From a filamentous cyanobacterium Phorm 6 (GTDB lineage: Bacteria; Cyanobacteriota; Cyanobacteriia; Cyanobacteriales; Microcoleaceae): 33,451 bases of DNA. A program made the position numbers and the translations under genes. Numbering within the stretch: the first letter of the stretch is position 1; every line of letters begins with the position of its first letter. The stretch spans positions 1-33,451 of the forward strand of contig PVWI01000032.1 of the NCBI GenBank assembly GCA_003003725.1, given 5' to 3'. Shown one piece after another: positions 16,313 to 23,382 of the stretch. A model generated the notes under the pieces. The model was not told the origin of the DNA. It saw only the letters and a program-made list of their open reading frames with translations, and searched no databases.

Positions 16313-17392
16313 ATGCCTGAAAACATTAAGCCGATTCAAAAGATTCTGTTTGGTAGCCCAGGGACTGGAAAAAGCTACCAGATTCGGGAAATTGCTAGAG
16401 ATAAATTAGGAATTCCATTGGATGACACTACTCACACTGTCAAGACAGTGTTTCATCCAGAGTACACTTATGCTGATTTTATGGGGAAGTTGTTGCCCCT
16501 CACCCAAGGCAACTCAGTTATTTATAAATTTTATCCAGGGCATTTTATTCGCATTTTGGGAATGGCATACCAAGGTTTAATTGATGGCAAGAAAGACCAT
16601 TACTTGCTCGTAATTGATGAATTAAATCGAGGAAATGCGGCAGCTATTTTTGGTACTGTATTTCAGTTGCTGGATCGCGAAAGTGATGGCTGGTCGAGTT
16701 ATGAAGTCGATATTTCTGAAATGGAGTTAGTTGGCTTACTGGAAGCAATGCGCCTAAAGCCAATCATTCAAGATGGAACAATTGAAATCAAAGAAGGAAA
16801 GACTAAAATACCTTGTGAAGACTTTTGTCAACGAAGGAAAGAGGAGTTAGCCACCAATAATTCTGCTGGCAGCAGAGTATTTAGTATTCTACAACAACGG
16901 CGAATTAATATTCCACATAACTTGTCTATTCTCGCGACAATTAACACTTCGGATGAATCAATTTACTACCTTGACAGCGCATTTAAGCGGCGGTGGGACT
17001 GGGAATATGTTAAGGCTCCAATAAGAGACGCATCTATTCCCGAAGAATTGCGAGATGTGAAGTTAATAATTGATGGTGATGAAAAAGGAGCATGGTCACA
17101 GTATATTGTGGGAATTAATGAATTGATTAAATCAAATCATCAGGTGATTCGGCGGATTGAAGATAAACAAATTGGTTGGTGGTTCATAAAACCAGAAGAC
17201 GATAAAGTCGATCTTGATCAAGTAAAAGATAAATTAATGTTTTATCTTTGGGATAGTGTATTTGCGAGAGATAAACGACCGATAGAGGAGTTTTTATCGA
17301 ATCCAAATGCGGTAAAATTAACAGCATATTCAGACTTCCTAGATTTGATGCAAGAATTTATGAGGAGAGTAGGTGATCTCGGTAAAAAATAG
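16313..17392 (+). CDS. McrB-like AAA+ NTPase
   Basis: 359 residues. The whole protein is an AAA+ domain of the McrB class, which uses GTP (or ATP) to translocate and activate a nuclease subunit. Visible parts: Walker A GSPGTGKS (14-21); HPEYTYADFMGKLLP (48-62), the McrB-type region after Walker A; Walker B/McrB signature VIDELNRGN (100-108); sensor 1 ATINTSDESIYYLDSAF (208-224); and an arginine-finger area KRRW (225-228). There is no N-terminal DNA-recognition domain, unlike E. coli McrB, so target choice must lie in the partner or an insert (about 135-200 is unusual). The next gene follows after 21 bases and encodes a nuclease-like partner, forming a two-gene restriction operon. A promoter candidate lies upstream. 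Base composition is more AT-rich than in core genes here, and HIP1 sites are absent, in line with transfer. Confidence 0.88.
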   Translation: MPENIKPIQKILFGSPGTGKSYQIREIARDKLGIPLDDTTHTVKTVFHPEYTYADFMGKLLPLTQGNSVIYKFYPGHFIRILGMAYQGLIDGKKDHYLLVIDELNRGNAAAIFGTVFQLLDRESDGWSSYEVDISEMELVGLLEAMRLKPIIQDGTIEIKEGKTKIPCEDFCQRRKEELATNNSAGSRVFSILQQRRINIPHNLSILATINTSDESIYYLDSAFKRRWDWEYVKAPIRDASIPEELRDVKLIIDGDEKGAWSQYIVGINELIKSNHQVIRRIEDKQIGWWFIKPEDDKVDLDQVKDKLMFYLWDSVFARDKRPIEEFLSNPNAVKLTAYSDFLDLMQEFMRRVGDLGKK

Positions 17393-17413
17393 TTTTTTTA
17401 GGATTTGCCAATT

Positions 17414-19261
17414 ATGATTAACTTCAATTCCTTAAAATTAAGAGTCCCCGATAATTACTCGTTTGTTGGCATTCAAAAGCAAGATGACGAACTGTACTTT
17501 TATCTACCTAAAGGGTTTGATGCTCGACTATCTGAGCTTGACACATTTGTAGGTAAACGAGATTTGTTTTTCCTACTCTATAAAATTTTAGGCACTTTTA
17601 AAGAAATCTGTATTGAGAAAGGTTATATCGATGATATTGGTGAGTTGGGCACCCAGGATCGTGATGGTGTAATTAACAGTCATCGGGGTTCTGAAATTCA
17701 AGATGATGAAGACGATTCAGAAAATATATTTTACTCGAAGCTGGACATTATTACTCACTTTTTGAAGGCTTATGAGGAACCAAAAATTTTAGCCCTTGCT
17801 TATCGATTGGGCAAAAGTAACAAGTTTGATGTCAGCCAGATTCATAAATACTTACACCAAGCTGTGTATTTACCTAATCATGCAGCTTATGTCGATGAAA
17901 TGCTACTTCCACGACGAGTAATGCAGTTTGAATCTACTGATATTGTCACGATGTATTGCTATCTCTTTTGCGAGATTAAGCAGCAACTTGGAGAGGTAGC
18001 CAATGCTGAAATTACAGCATTAGCTGAGCGATTTCGTCAGCACCATCTCGGAAATCAAGACAGTCTTTTTGATGAACAGAGTTATGAGCAGGTTTTAAAT
18101 ATACTCAAGGATGTCTTAGAAACAATTGACCATAACACACCCATAAAAGATGCTGATTATTGGCAGTATTACGAAGCAATCAAGTTATTTCTTTATGGCA
18201 ATTGGCATCAAGCAGAAAATGGTGAAATTTGGGGCATTAAAAATTTTCATAGTGTTTGGGAGTCGATGTGTTTGACCTATATAGTACAAAGAACTGATCC
18301 CTCATTGCTACTTTACTTGGATGATCGTTATTTAAGTTCTCGAACAGTGGAAAAAGCAAAATCATCTGCTAAGCTTATTGACTTATCGAATACTTTTAAA
18401 ATAAATGGTTCTTCGATGATTCCCGATTCGATTTTATTTGAATCAATCAGACATAAAATTGAGGTTAAGAAGACTTATAAAGTGTGGGCCGATAATTGGA
18501 AGGATTATCAGAATAAAGAGATGACTAAATACTATGAAACCACAATCGCTAGCTATTTTAATGACCATTATATAAATATAAAAATTGGTTATCTTGGTCA
18601 AGAAACGAATAATCATACCATCAAAAAATTACAGGAATTATATAAGCTTGATAGTAAGGGCGATATGATTATTAATGCTCCGTTACCCAATAATTTCTAC
18701 TCATTTTGGGTAAATTCTTTTCCGCTTAATTTAGAAGTTCTCCATCAGATGTATTACTTCAATCATTTCTTTTATTTAGCCTTAAAAAAACAGATTAGGG
18801 ACTGGGATCGATTTAACAAAGAAATTCTTCAACCATTAGGCGTAGAAATAAAAAATAATGTTTTTACTGGATCACTTTTTCGCCGAGGGATTTTTGGAGA
18901 AAATATAAAACCACATTTTAATGACTTTATTCAAGAATTATTCGATCAATTCGATCAAGATTTTTGTGAAATAATCGACATCAAATACTTAGACACTAAA
19001 TACTTCCGAGATTCCAACAAAATTGAAGAAATTAAACGTAGAAGTATCCGTAAACAGTTTGTCTATGAGCACTTGCTTCAAAAGACTTTAGAGAAGAGAA
19101 AGGATCAATACAGTAATTTGAGTATTCGGAGTAGCTTTTGGCTCCCTAGCTACCTACCTGATGATTCAGAATTGTTACAAGATGACTCGACTTTTATGGA
19201 TGGCTACATTAAATTAAAAAATGTGAATTTTAAGTTATTGGCTGAAACCTATCTCGCTTAA
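17414..19261 (+). CDS. PD-(D/E)XK nuclease partner of McrB (McrC/LlaJI-like)
   Basis: 615 residues from the ATG at 17414, chosen over an in-frame TTG at 17405 because an AGGA box is correctly spaced only for the ATG. The N-terminal 280 residues are unfamiliar, with an acidic linker (DDEDDSEN, about 97-104). A nuclease core then appears: FHSVWESMC (about 278-286, with the conserved early Glu), IPDSILFE with D338, and KIEVKKTY with E350 and K352, which reads as a PD-(D/E)XK active site. The layout resembles the LlaJI R2/McrC partner proteins that cut DNA when driven by a McrB-like motor. No methyltransferase is encoded nearby, so modified DNA may be the target, or a methylase gene lies elsewhere. 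The family placement is from motifs and context, and LlaJI kinship is tentative. Confidence 0.68.
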   Translation: MINFNSLKLRVPDNYSFVGIQKQDDELYFYLPKGFDARLSELDTFVGKRDLFFLLYKILGTFKEICIEKGYIDDIGELGTQDRDGVINSHRGSEIQDDEDDSENIFYSKLDIITHFLKAYEEPKILALAYRLGKSNKFDVSQIHKYLHQAVYLPNHAAYVDEMLLPRRVMQFESTDIVTMYCYLFCEIKQQLGEVANAEITALAERFRQHHLGNQDSLFDEQSYEQVLNILKDVLETIDHNTPIKDADYWQYYEAIKLFLYGNWHQAENGEIWGIKNFHSVWESMCLTYIVQRTDPSLLLYLDDRYLSSRTVEKAKSSAKLIDLSNTFKINGSSMIPDSILFESIRHKIEVKKTYKVWADNWKDYQNKEMTKYYETTIASYFNDHYINIKIGYLGQETNNHTIKKLQELYKLDSKGDMIINAPLPNNFYSFWVNSFPLNLEVLHQMYYFNHFFYLALKKQIRDWDRFNKEILQPLGVEIKNNVFTGSLFRRGIFGENIKPHFNDFIQELFDQFDQDFCEIIDIKYLDTKYFRDSNKIEEIKRRSIRKQFVYEHLLQKTLEKRKDQYSNLSIRSSFWLPSYLPDDSELLQDDSTFMDGYIKLKNVNFKLLAETYLA

Positions 19262-19332
19262 AGCCTTTTAGCTAATATACAGCTTACAGTACATTCCATC
19301 TAACTGTGATCGAGTAAATTCAAATCGATCAT

Positions 19333-20175
19333 TTACGGTGTTTTGTTAACAACCAAACTCTCTAGAATGTCTTTAAACATTGTTACGACAATTTGGCGAT
19401 CGTTATCTCTCACAAATATATCGTAATTGGGACTTGAGTTAATTTCAATCAACCAATATGCTCCTTTTGTATCCAGCGCGATGTCAAAGCCAGCATAGTC
19501 GATCGCCATTTCCGCAAAAACTGGTCTCACAAAATCTTCAATCTCCGCCACAACCCTTGAATTAGTAATATGTTGAGCTTTTGCACCTTCCCAGTGCAGC
19601 GGGCTCAGATTGCCCGCAAACTCAGCCTGAGACTTGTCTTTTTCGTACAGCAAAACGAGCTTTTCTTTGCAGAATGCCGCCCGATATTCGTGCTGGATTT
19701 CGATATACTCTTGAGCTAGCGCCACATAGTCATAATCTTTGCTGTTGACATTAAATATAATTTCTAGGCCTTCTTTAATTTGCTCTCCACTTTGACACAA
19801 AAAAACATTGTTGCCGCCAGAACCGCGATTTCTTTTGATAATCACCGGAAAAGCGAAATTTTTGTTAACTTCTAAAACTATTGATTCAATATTTGGGAAA
19901 CTCAAATACTTTTTATACTTATCCTCGCAGTGAGGCGAGACGAAACTGAGAGTTTTGGGAGTATTTATCTGGGCTTTTAAAAGTTGATAAGTATATTCTT
20001 TGTCTTTAAAAATTTGTGCTAATGACCCGCTATCAAATGCCGTCATGTAATTGACAAAAAAATAATCCTCGCCGCCATGTCTGATTCTAATCAAGTTTTG
20101 GGAAGGATGCAGGATTTCGTAAGGGATATTTAATTCCCGACAAGCTTCGAGAAGGAGACTGATATTTGTCAGCAT
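19333..20175 (-). CDS. ATP-grasp ligase (RimK-like)
   Basis: 280 residues with the ATP-grasp fold. K114 and the flexible glycine loop RNRGSGGNNVF (115-125) follow the strand FPVIIK. ALAQEYIE (152-159) supplies the adenine-binding hinge. The metal-binding end is D231 (YAGFDIALDT) with E244 and N246 (WLIEINSSPN). Family members form an amide or thioester through an acyl-phosphate; RimK-like members add amino acids to proteins or small molecules. The substrate cannot be told here. No precursor peptide gene or other biosynthetic gene is beside it, so a graspetide role is unsupported. It is convergent with the McrBC-like operon (71-base gap), and its own upstream region carries two AGAAACCCGGTTTCT palindromes. 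Confidence 0.8.
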   Translation of the reverse strand: MLTNISLLLEACRELNIPYEILHPSQNLIRIRHGGEDYFFVNYMTAFDSGSLAQIFKDKEYTYQLLKAQINTPKTLSFVSPHCEDKYKKYLSFPNIESIVLEVNKNFAFPVIIKRNRGSGGNNVFLCQSGEQIKEGLEIIFNVNSKDYDYVALAQEYIEIQHEYRAAFCKEKLVLLYEKDKSQAEFAGNLSPLHWEGAKAQHITNSRVVAEIEDFVRPVFAEMAIDYAGFDIALDTKGAYWLIEINSSPNYDIFVRDNDRQIVVTMFKDILESLVVNKTP

Positions 20176-20219
20176 AATTTGAACAGTATAAATTTTTAGG
20201 ACTTACGCGCCCTGACCTC

Positions 20220-20259
20220 AGAAACCCGGTTTCTTAAAACTCGTAGAAACCCGGTTTCT
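20220..20259. repeat. Pair of AGAAACCCGGTTTCT palindromes
   Basis: Two exact copies of the 15-bp near-palindrome at 20220-20234 and 20245-20259, 10 bases apart, about 45 bases upstream of the ATP-grasp start. This motif is a known style of dispersed repeat in Oscillatoriales; a regulatory role is not shown. Confidence 0.75.
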
Positions 20260-20352
20260 AGCCCCCATGCGTAAGCCTTGATTTTTTTCATTCACACTAT
20301 ACCACAGGAGGAAGCAATGAGACTAAAAGGGCGATCGCTCTTTGCAGAACAA

Positions 20353-20510
20353 CCCTATACCCCAATACGGTTTACTTAACACTATTTATGCGCCGGAGAT
20401 CCCCCTAAATCCCCCTTAAGAAGGGGGACTTTGAGAGCATTCTTGTCCCCCCCTTTTTCAAGGGGGGTTAGGGGGGATCTGTCTTAAGTGAACCGTATTG
20501 CCCTATACCC
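20353..20510. mobile_element. MITE-like element (138 bp) with 10-bp target duplication
   Basis: The element runs 20363-20500. Its ends are inverted repeats CAATACGGTTtACTTAA / TTAAGTgAACCGTATTG, and inside are nested arms GATCCCCCTAAATCCCCCTT / AAGGGGGGTTAGGGGGGATC. It is flanked by a perfect 10-bp direct repeat CCCTATACCC (20353-20362 and 20501-20510), as expected for a target site duplication. It has no coding capacity, so it must have been moved by a transposase encoded elsewhere. It lies one base beyond the stop codon of the DUF4279 gene, where its hairpins could end transcription. Confidence 0.85.
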
Positions 20511-20511
20511 C

Positions 20512-20943
20512 TCATGCTGCTACTGCTTCATCCGAGGCAGTCTCCTCTGGCAAAACATAAAAATCTACATCAATTGCCGCATTCAATTGATGTACTTTTT
20601 CAACAATATATTTATCAAAATGAATCGCTGGGATGCTGCCACTTCTGTAATAAATGACGCAAGAAATCTCGACTTTACAATGCTTACACAACTCTACCAA
20701 AGATAGCCATCCCGGTTGAAGTTGTTCCATCACAGATTTAATGTGAGATTCTAAGTCGTCCGACTTGCTAAGTTGAGAATCTACTCTCCAGCCATTGTAC
20801 TTTTTGCGGATAGTAGCTTTTGAGTGAATTAAATCGCCAATTTTCCAAGTTTTACTTGGTTTTATGCCGACTTTTTCTGTTACCTCTTCTGGAGATAAGT
20901 CAGTTCCAATTAAGGCAAAATAAGCGTAAATCTCTGATTCCAT
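20512..20943 (-). CDS. DUF4279 protein, possible immunity protein
   Basis: 143 residues from the ATG at 20943, which has AGGAG seven bases upstream; an in-frame TTG six bases earlier is not needed. The N-terminus IYAYFALIGTDLSPEEVTEK then VGIKPSKTWKIGD is the DUF4279 signature, followed by GWRVDSQLSKSDDLESHI and VEISCVIYYRSGSIPAIHFD (a hydrophobic strand then short loop). No enzyme motif is visible. DUF4279 proteins are often found beside polymorphic toxins, and here the gene starts 23 bases after a small toxin-like ORF, so an immunity role is a fair inference. The stop codon is next to the target duplication of the MITE-like element. Confidence 0.75.
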   Translation of the reverse strand: MESEIYAYFALIGTDLSPEEVTEKVGIKPSKTWKIGDLIHSKATIRKKYNGWRVDSQLSKSDDLESHIKSVMEQLQPGWLSLVELCKHCKVEISCVIYYRSGSIPAIHFDKYIVEKVHQLNAAIDVDFYVLPEETASDEAVAA

Positions 20944-20966
20944 CCTCAAACTCCTGTTTAATATGA

Positions 20967-21206
20967 TTAGAAATCATTAATGTTTATATCTGTTGGTTCG
21001 CCCGGACTCATACCGCCTTTAGGTTTGACATATATGTTTCCATCTCTGTCTTTGTAAAGGTCTTTTTTAGAGGCATTTTCTTCGTTTTTGATTTCGTGTA
21101 TGTCAATTTCTCCTGTTTTCAATCTCTCAATCTCCTGCTTGGTAAGCAGCTTGTCTTGTCTCCAGTTTCGCTCTTCTGCACTATTCCCTGATATTATTTC
21201 CGCCAT
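20967..21206 (-). CDS. Small polymorphic-toxin-like C-terminal domain, 79 residues
   Basis: A stand-alone short ORF. The sequence WRQDKLLTKQEIERLKTGEI then IHEIKNEENASKKDLYKDRD and GNIYVKPKGGMSPGEPTD-ININDF resembles the toxic C-terminal end of RHS/CDI-type polymorphic toxins; I recall it as polymorphic toxin type 33, but that name should be checked. Such domains normally sit at the end of very large secreted proteins. Here no delivery domain or signal peptide is present, and an in-frame TAA lies directly before the start region, with a terminator just beyond. It may be an orphan cassette left by recombination, paired with the next gene (DUF4279) as immunity. The start is uncertain: only AAGGA directly against the ATG. 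Confidence 0.6.
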   Translation of the reverse strand: MAEIISGNSAEERNWRQDKLLTKQEIERLKTGEIDIHEIKNEENASKKDLYKDRDGNIYVKPKGGMSPGEPTDININDF

Positions 21207-21216
21207 TCCTTACACC

Positions 21217-21254
21217 AAAAAAAGCTGAGGTTTGAACATTTCTCTCAAACCTCA
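21217..21254 (-). terminator. Rho-independent terminator of the XRE-ImmA operon
   Basis: On the minus strand TGAGGTTTGA pairs with TCAAACCTCA (10 bp exact) around a 9-base loop and is followed by GC and a run of seven T. It begins 15 bases after the ImmA stop codon. It separates the XRE-ImmA transcript from the toxin-like/DUF4279 pair downstream. Confidence 0.85.
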
Positions 21255-21268
21255 AATTTTATCAAATT

Positions 21269-21958
21269 CTACCCAAACAACCGCTGCTGACCGTTTGCGG
21301 CATCTTTCCCGGCATAAATCTCGCGGGTTCCCTTGGGAATATAAATCCAGCCAAACTCCTGCAAGCGGTTTGTCAAGTTGGAAATACTGACTCCCAATTC
21401 ATCTCTCATTTTGTATAAGTGCGACCATTTTGTTAAATCGCGTCCCTTTCTTTTATCTTCCAAAATACCTCGGGGCATTAACAAACAGCTTGCAAAATAT
21501 TGGGCTTGCCATTCGATCGACGCAATTTTTGTATTCGCGATCGCACCCCGACAAACAAACGGTTCTTCGACATCAGACGCTGTTTTTTCTCGATCGCCCA
21601 AATTGAGTTCCAACTGTTCCACAGTACCGTCTGCTTCGTCTTGATTGACGTGCAGCACCCAGTGGCCGATTTCGTGGGCGATCGTCGATTCGATGAACCC
21701 CGGCGGTTTTTCGAGAATCAATTCGTTGATTTCGATTAACCGCTGCTGGGGTAAAATCCTGGCGGCGATCGCACCTTCTTCATCCGGCTCAATGTAGTCC
21801 CAAACTACGCCCAAATCCAGAAAATCAGCAACCGTTGTCGCTTCAAAAGGCCATTTCGGAGCAAACTTTTGCGTTTTCTGCATCTGCATCAGGATGTCAT
21901 TTGCCAAACGCTCGATCGTTTCCTTGGGGTAGAAGCAATACGGTTTAAAAATACTCAC
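21269..21958 (-). CDS. ImmA/IrrE-family metallopeptidase
   Basis: 229 residues from a GTG at 21958 with GAGAGG upstream. The zinc-protease motif HEIGH is at 95-99 (STIAHEIGHWVLHVNQ), with catalytic Glu96, and the family follow-up block WQAQYFASCLLMPRG lies at about 150-165. ImmA/IrrE peptidases cut an XRE-type repressor and so release its target genes; the partner XRE gene is 15 bases upstream in the same operon, and a terminator follows. The C-terminal third contains a winged-helix-like stretch (LYKMRDELGVSISNLTNRLQ then EFGWIYIPKG) as in many family members. The likely targets are the operon's own promoter and the divergent coiled-coil gene set; that is inference from layout. Confidence 0.88.
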   Translation of the reverse strand: MSIFKPYCFYPKETIERLANDILMQMQKTQKFAPKWPFEATTVADFLDLGVVWDYIEPDEEGAIAARILPQQRLIEINELILEKPPGFIESTIAHEIGHWVLHVNQDEADGTVEQLELNLGDREKTASDVEEPFVCRGAIANTKIASIEWQAQYFASCLLMPRGILEDKRKGRDLTKWSHLYKMRDELGVSISNLTNRLQEFGWIYIPKGTREIYAGKDAANGQQRLFG

Positions 21959-21973
21959 TTTGCTCGGCCTCTC

Positions 21974-22297
21974 TTACGCTTCAAAAGATTGTTTCAGCCA
22001 ATCTGGATTTTCTTGCATCCGGCGGAAAAGAGCCTGCATTTCCTTCGGATTCTGCTTCAGCAGCGCTTCGTACTGCTGCGGCAGTCTACCGGCAAGAAAA
22101 ATCAACTCCTCTTCGTTGATGTCGAGATTCCGCGCTAGCGATCGAATTACGTCTTCTTTTGGCGCGTAATCGGCTCGATCGTTCTCCAACTTAGACAAAT
22201 AAGTAAAGTCCACACTTAGCATACCAGCTAGCTCACGTTGTGAGTAAGCTTTGTCCTTGCGAGCTTGACGGATCAGTTTTCCAAATGTTTGTTCCAC
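21974..22297 (-). CDS. XRE-family HTH repressor
   Basis: 107 residues from a GTG at 22297. This start is chosen because GGAGG lies 9 bases upstream; the longer reading from an ATG at 22321 would place that ribosome-binding site inside the gene. The N-terminal helix-turn-helix is FGKLIRQARKDKAYSQRELA then GMLSVDFTYLSKLEN (about 6-40), the DNA-binding fold of cI/SinR-type repressors. The C-terminal half (INEEELIFLAGRLPQQYEAL then KEMQALFRRMQ) is helical and probably serves for dimer formation or cleavage by ImmA. It is the first gene of a two-gene operon with the ImmA/IrrE peptidase and is divergent from the unknown gene set that starts at 22548. Confidence 0.88.
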   Translation of the reverse strand: MEQTFGKLIRQARKDKAYSQRELAGMLSVDFTYLSKLENDRADYAPKEDVIRSLARNLDINEEELIFLAGRLPQQYEALLKQNPKEMQALFRRMQENPDWLKQSFEA

Positions 22298-22547
22298 GGT
22301 TTTTTGCCTCCTGACAAGCATTCTAGCCTGTTTTGATCAAAAGTTCAACAAAATACTTGACTACAAAATCAACATACGCTACCATGAGATTAGTTGACGG
22401 TTTATTCAACCAAACTAACCATATTGGTGTGGTATAAAATGTAAATTAGATAAATAAAACGCTACATATAGCGCCGTTAACAGAAAGAGGAGCGAGCAGC
22501 GCTGTCAAAACCCTTGTACATAGAAAATAAAAAGGAGCCGATCGCAA
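22298..22547. promoter_or_regulatory. Divergent intergenic region with small inverted repeats
   Basis: This 250-bp region lies between the XRE-ImmA operon and the divergent coiled-coil gene set. It contains the palindrome TTTTGATCAAAA-like at about 22331-22342 and GTTGA (22393-22397) facing TCAAC (22406-22410) with 8 bases between. TATAAA lies at about 22433. These are candidate XRE operator and promoter parts, but none is strong alone. An AGGAG box precedes the gene at 22548. Confidence 0.35.
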
Positions 22548-22859
22548 ATGCTGAGAACCTGGACAGACACGCATTACAAGCTCGAAGACGATGACTGGCT
22601 ATACATCGCCACCCACGAAGAACAAAGCTCAGCCTCACTGGTTTGTCCTGGCTACGCACGGGATGGCGAAGGCTTCAGCATCCACTTCACCCCAGCGCAC
22701 TTAGAAACCTTAGAGAATTTGCTCGCCGCGCTGCGGATTATTAAAGCTCAACAAGAGGCGATCGTTGATTATACTTATCCAGAACCAAAACAGACAAAAC
22801 ATCTGATTCGGCAATCGAAAATGGCAGGAAGTTCGGCCACTGAACCTGCAACACATTGA
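22548..22859 (+). CDS. Hypothetical protein, 103 residues
   Basis: Not recognised. ATG 22548 has AGGAG about 10 bases upstream. The first half is rich in acidic and aromatic residues (THYKLEDDDWLYIATHEEQS) with a possible beta fold (SLVCPGYARDGEGFSIHFTP). Then comes one amphipathic helix (AHLETLENLLAALRIIKAQQ) and a polar tail. It is soluble. It is the first gene of the set divergent from XRE-ImmA and is followed after 100 bases by the next member, with a strong hairpin in between. It is probably part of that locus; no function is proposed. Confidence 0.7.
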   Translation: MLRTWTDTHYKLEDDDWLYIATHEEQSSASLVCPGYARDGEGFSIHFTPAHLETLENLLAALRIIKAQQEAIVDYTYPEPKQTKHLIRQSKMAGSSATEPATH

Positions 22860-22907
22860 TGAATCGATGGATTTTTAGAAAAGACAAAATCAGAAACAGA
22901 AAAGGCT

Positions 22908-22936
22908 GTAAAGGCGCGATTCGATCGCGCCTTTAC
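22908..22936. repeat. Perfect 13-bp hairpin between two genes
   Basis: GTAAAGGCGCGAT and ATCGCGCCTTTAC around a 3-base loop. It lies 48 bases after one stop codon and 23 bases before the next start codon. There is no T-run. It may be an attenuator, an RNA-processing site or an mRNA-stability element that sets different levels for the two genes. Confidence 0.6.
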
Positions 22937-22959
22937 CATAACTGTTACACCAAAGTAAA

Positions 22960-23328
22960 ATGAAAAAATTAACGAAACTCAGAACCAAACTAAACCTGCA
23001 AGAAAACCGTCTGAGAGAAAATTTCGAGATGCTCGACCAAATTCGAGCAGACGCAGTTAACGACATCGAAAGTCTCACCGAAGACTTCCAGCATCTGACT
23101 TTAGTTGCTGAATCTATCCGGCGGAATTACCGAGCTTTGTTAGCCCAAAATCAGTTACTAAAAGACACGCTCTTAAGTATAGTAGACGAGTGCGACTGCT
23201 GGCCACAAAATCGGTGCGATAGCTGTCAGCAAATCCTCAAAATCATCGCCTGCGACAACTCCGAACAAAAACCCGATGCAGCCAGAAAATACCGAACTAT
23301 TCTCAGCCAACTGCGCAACTTGGGATAA
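22960..23328 (+). CDS. Hypothetical coiled-coil protein, 122 residues
   Basis: Not recognised. Residues 1-70 form a long charged helix (KKLTKLRTKLNLQENRLREN then FEMLDQIRADAVNDIESL) likely to make a coiled coil. Residues about 75-100 hold a Cys-rich patch CDCWPQNRCDSCQQIL with four cysteines (C-x-C, C-x2-C), which could bind zinc. A short helical tail follows. It is encoded between a small unknown protein and the first long coiled-coil gene (55 bases downstream), all on the same strand. That spacing suggests one transcript. The Cys patch is the only feature pointing to a defined structure. Confidence 0.68.
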   Translation: MKKLTKLRTKLNLQENRLRENFEMLDQIRADAVNDIESLTEDFQHLTLVAESIRRNYRALLAQNQLLKDTLLSIVDECDCWPQNRCDSCQQILKIIACDNSEQKPDAARKYRTILSQLRNLG

Positions 23329-23382
23329 CTAAAAACGTCTCAGTAAACAATCAAGAAATTATAATCAGGAGAAAAAAGCATT

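Noticed and set aside
19333-20175. Graspetide (microviridin-type) maturation cluster
   Set aside because: There is an ATP-grasp ligase but no precursor peptide with a core motif, no second ligase and no transporter.
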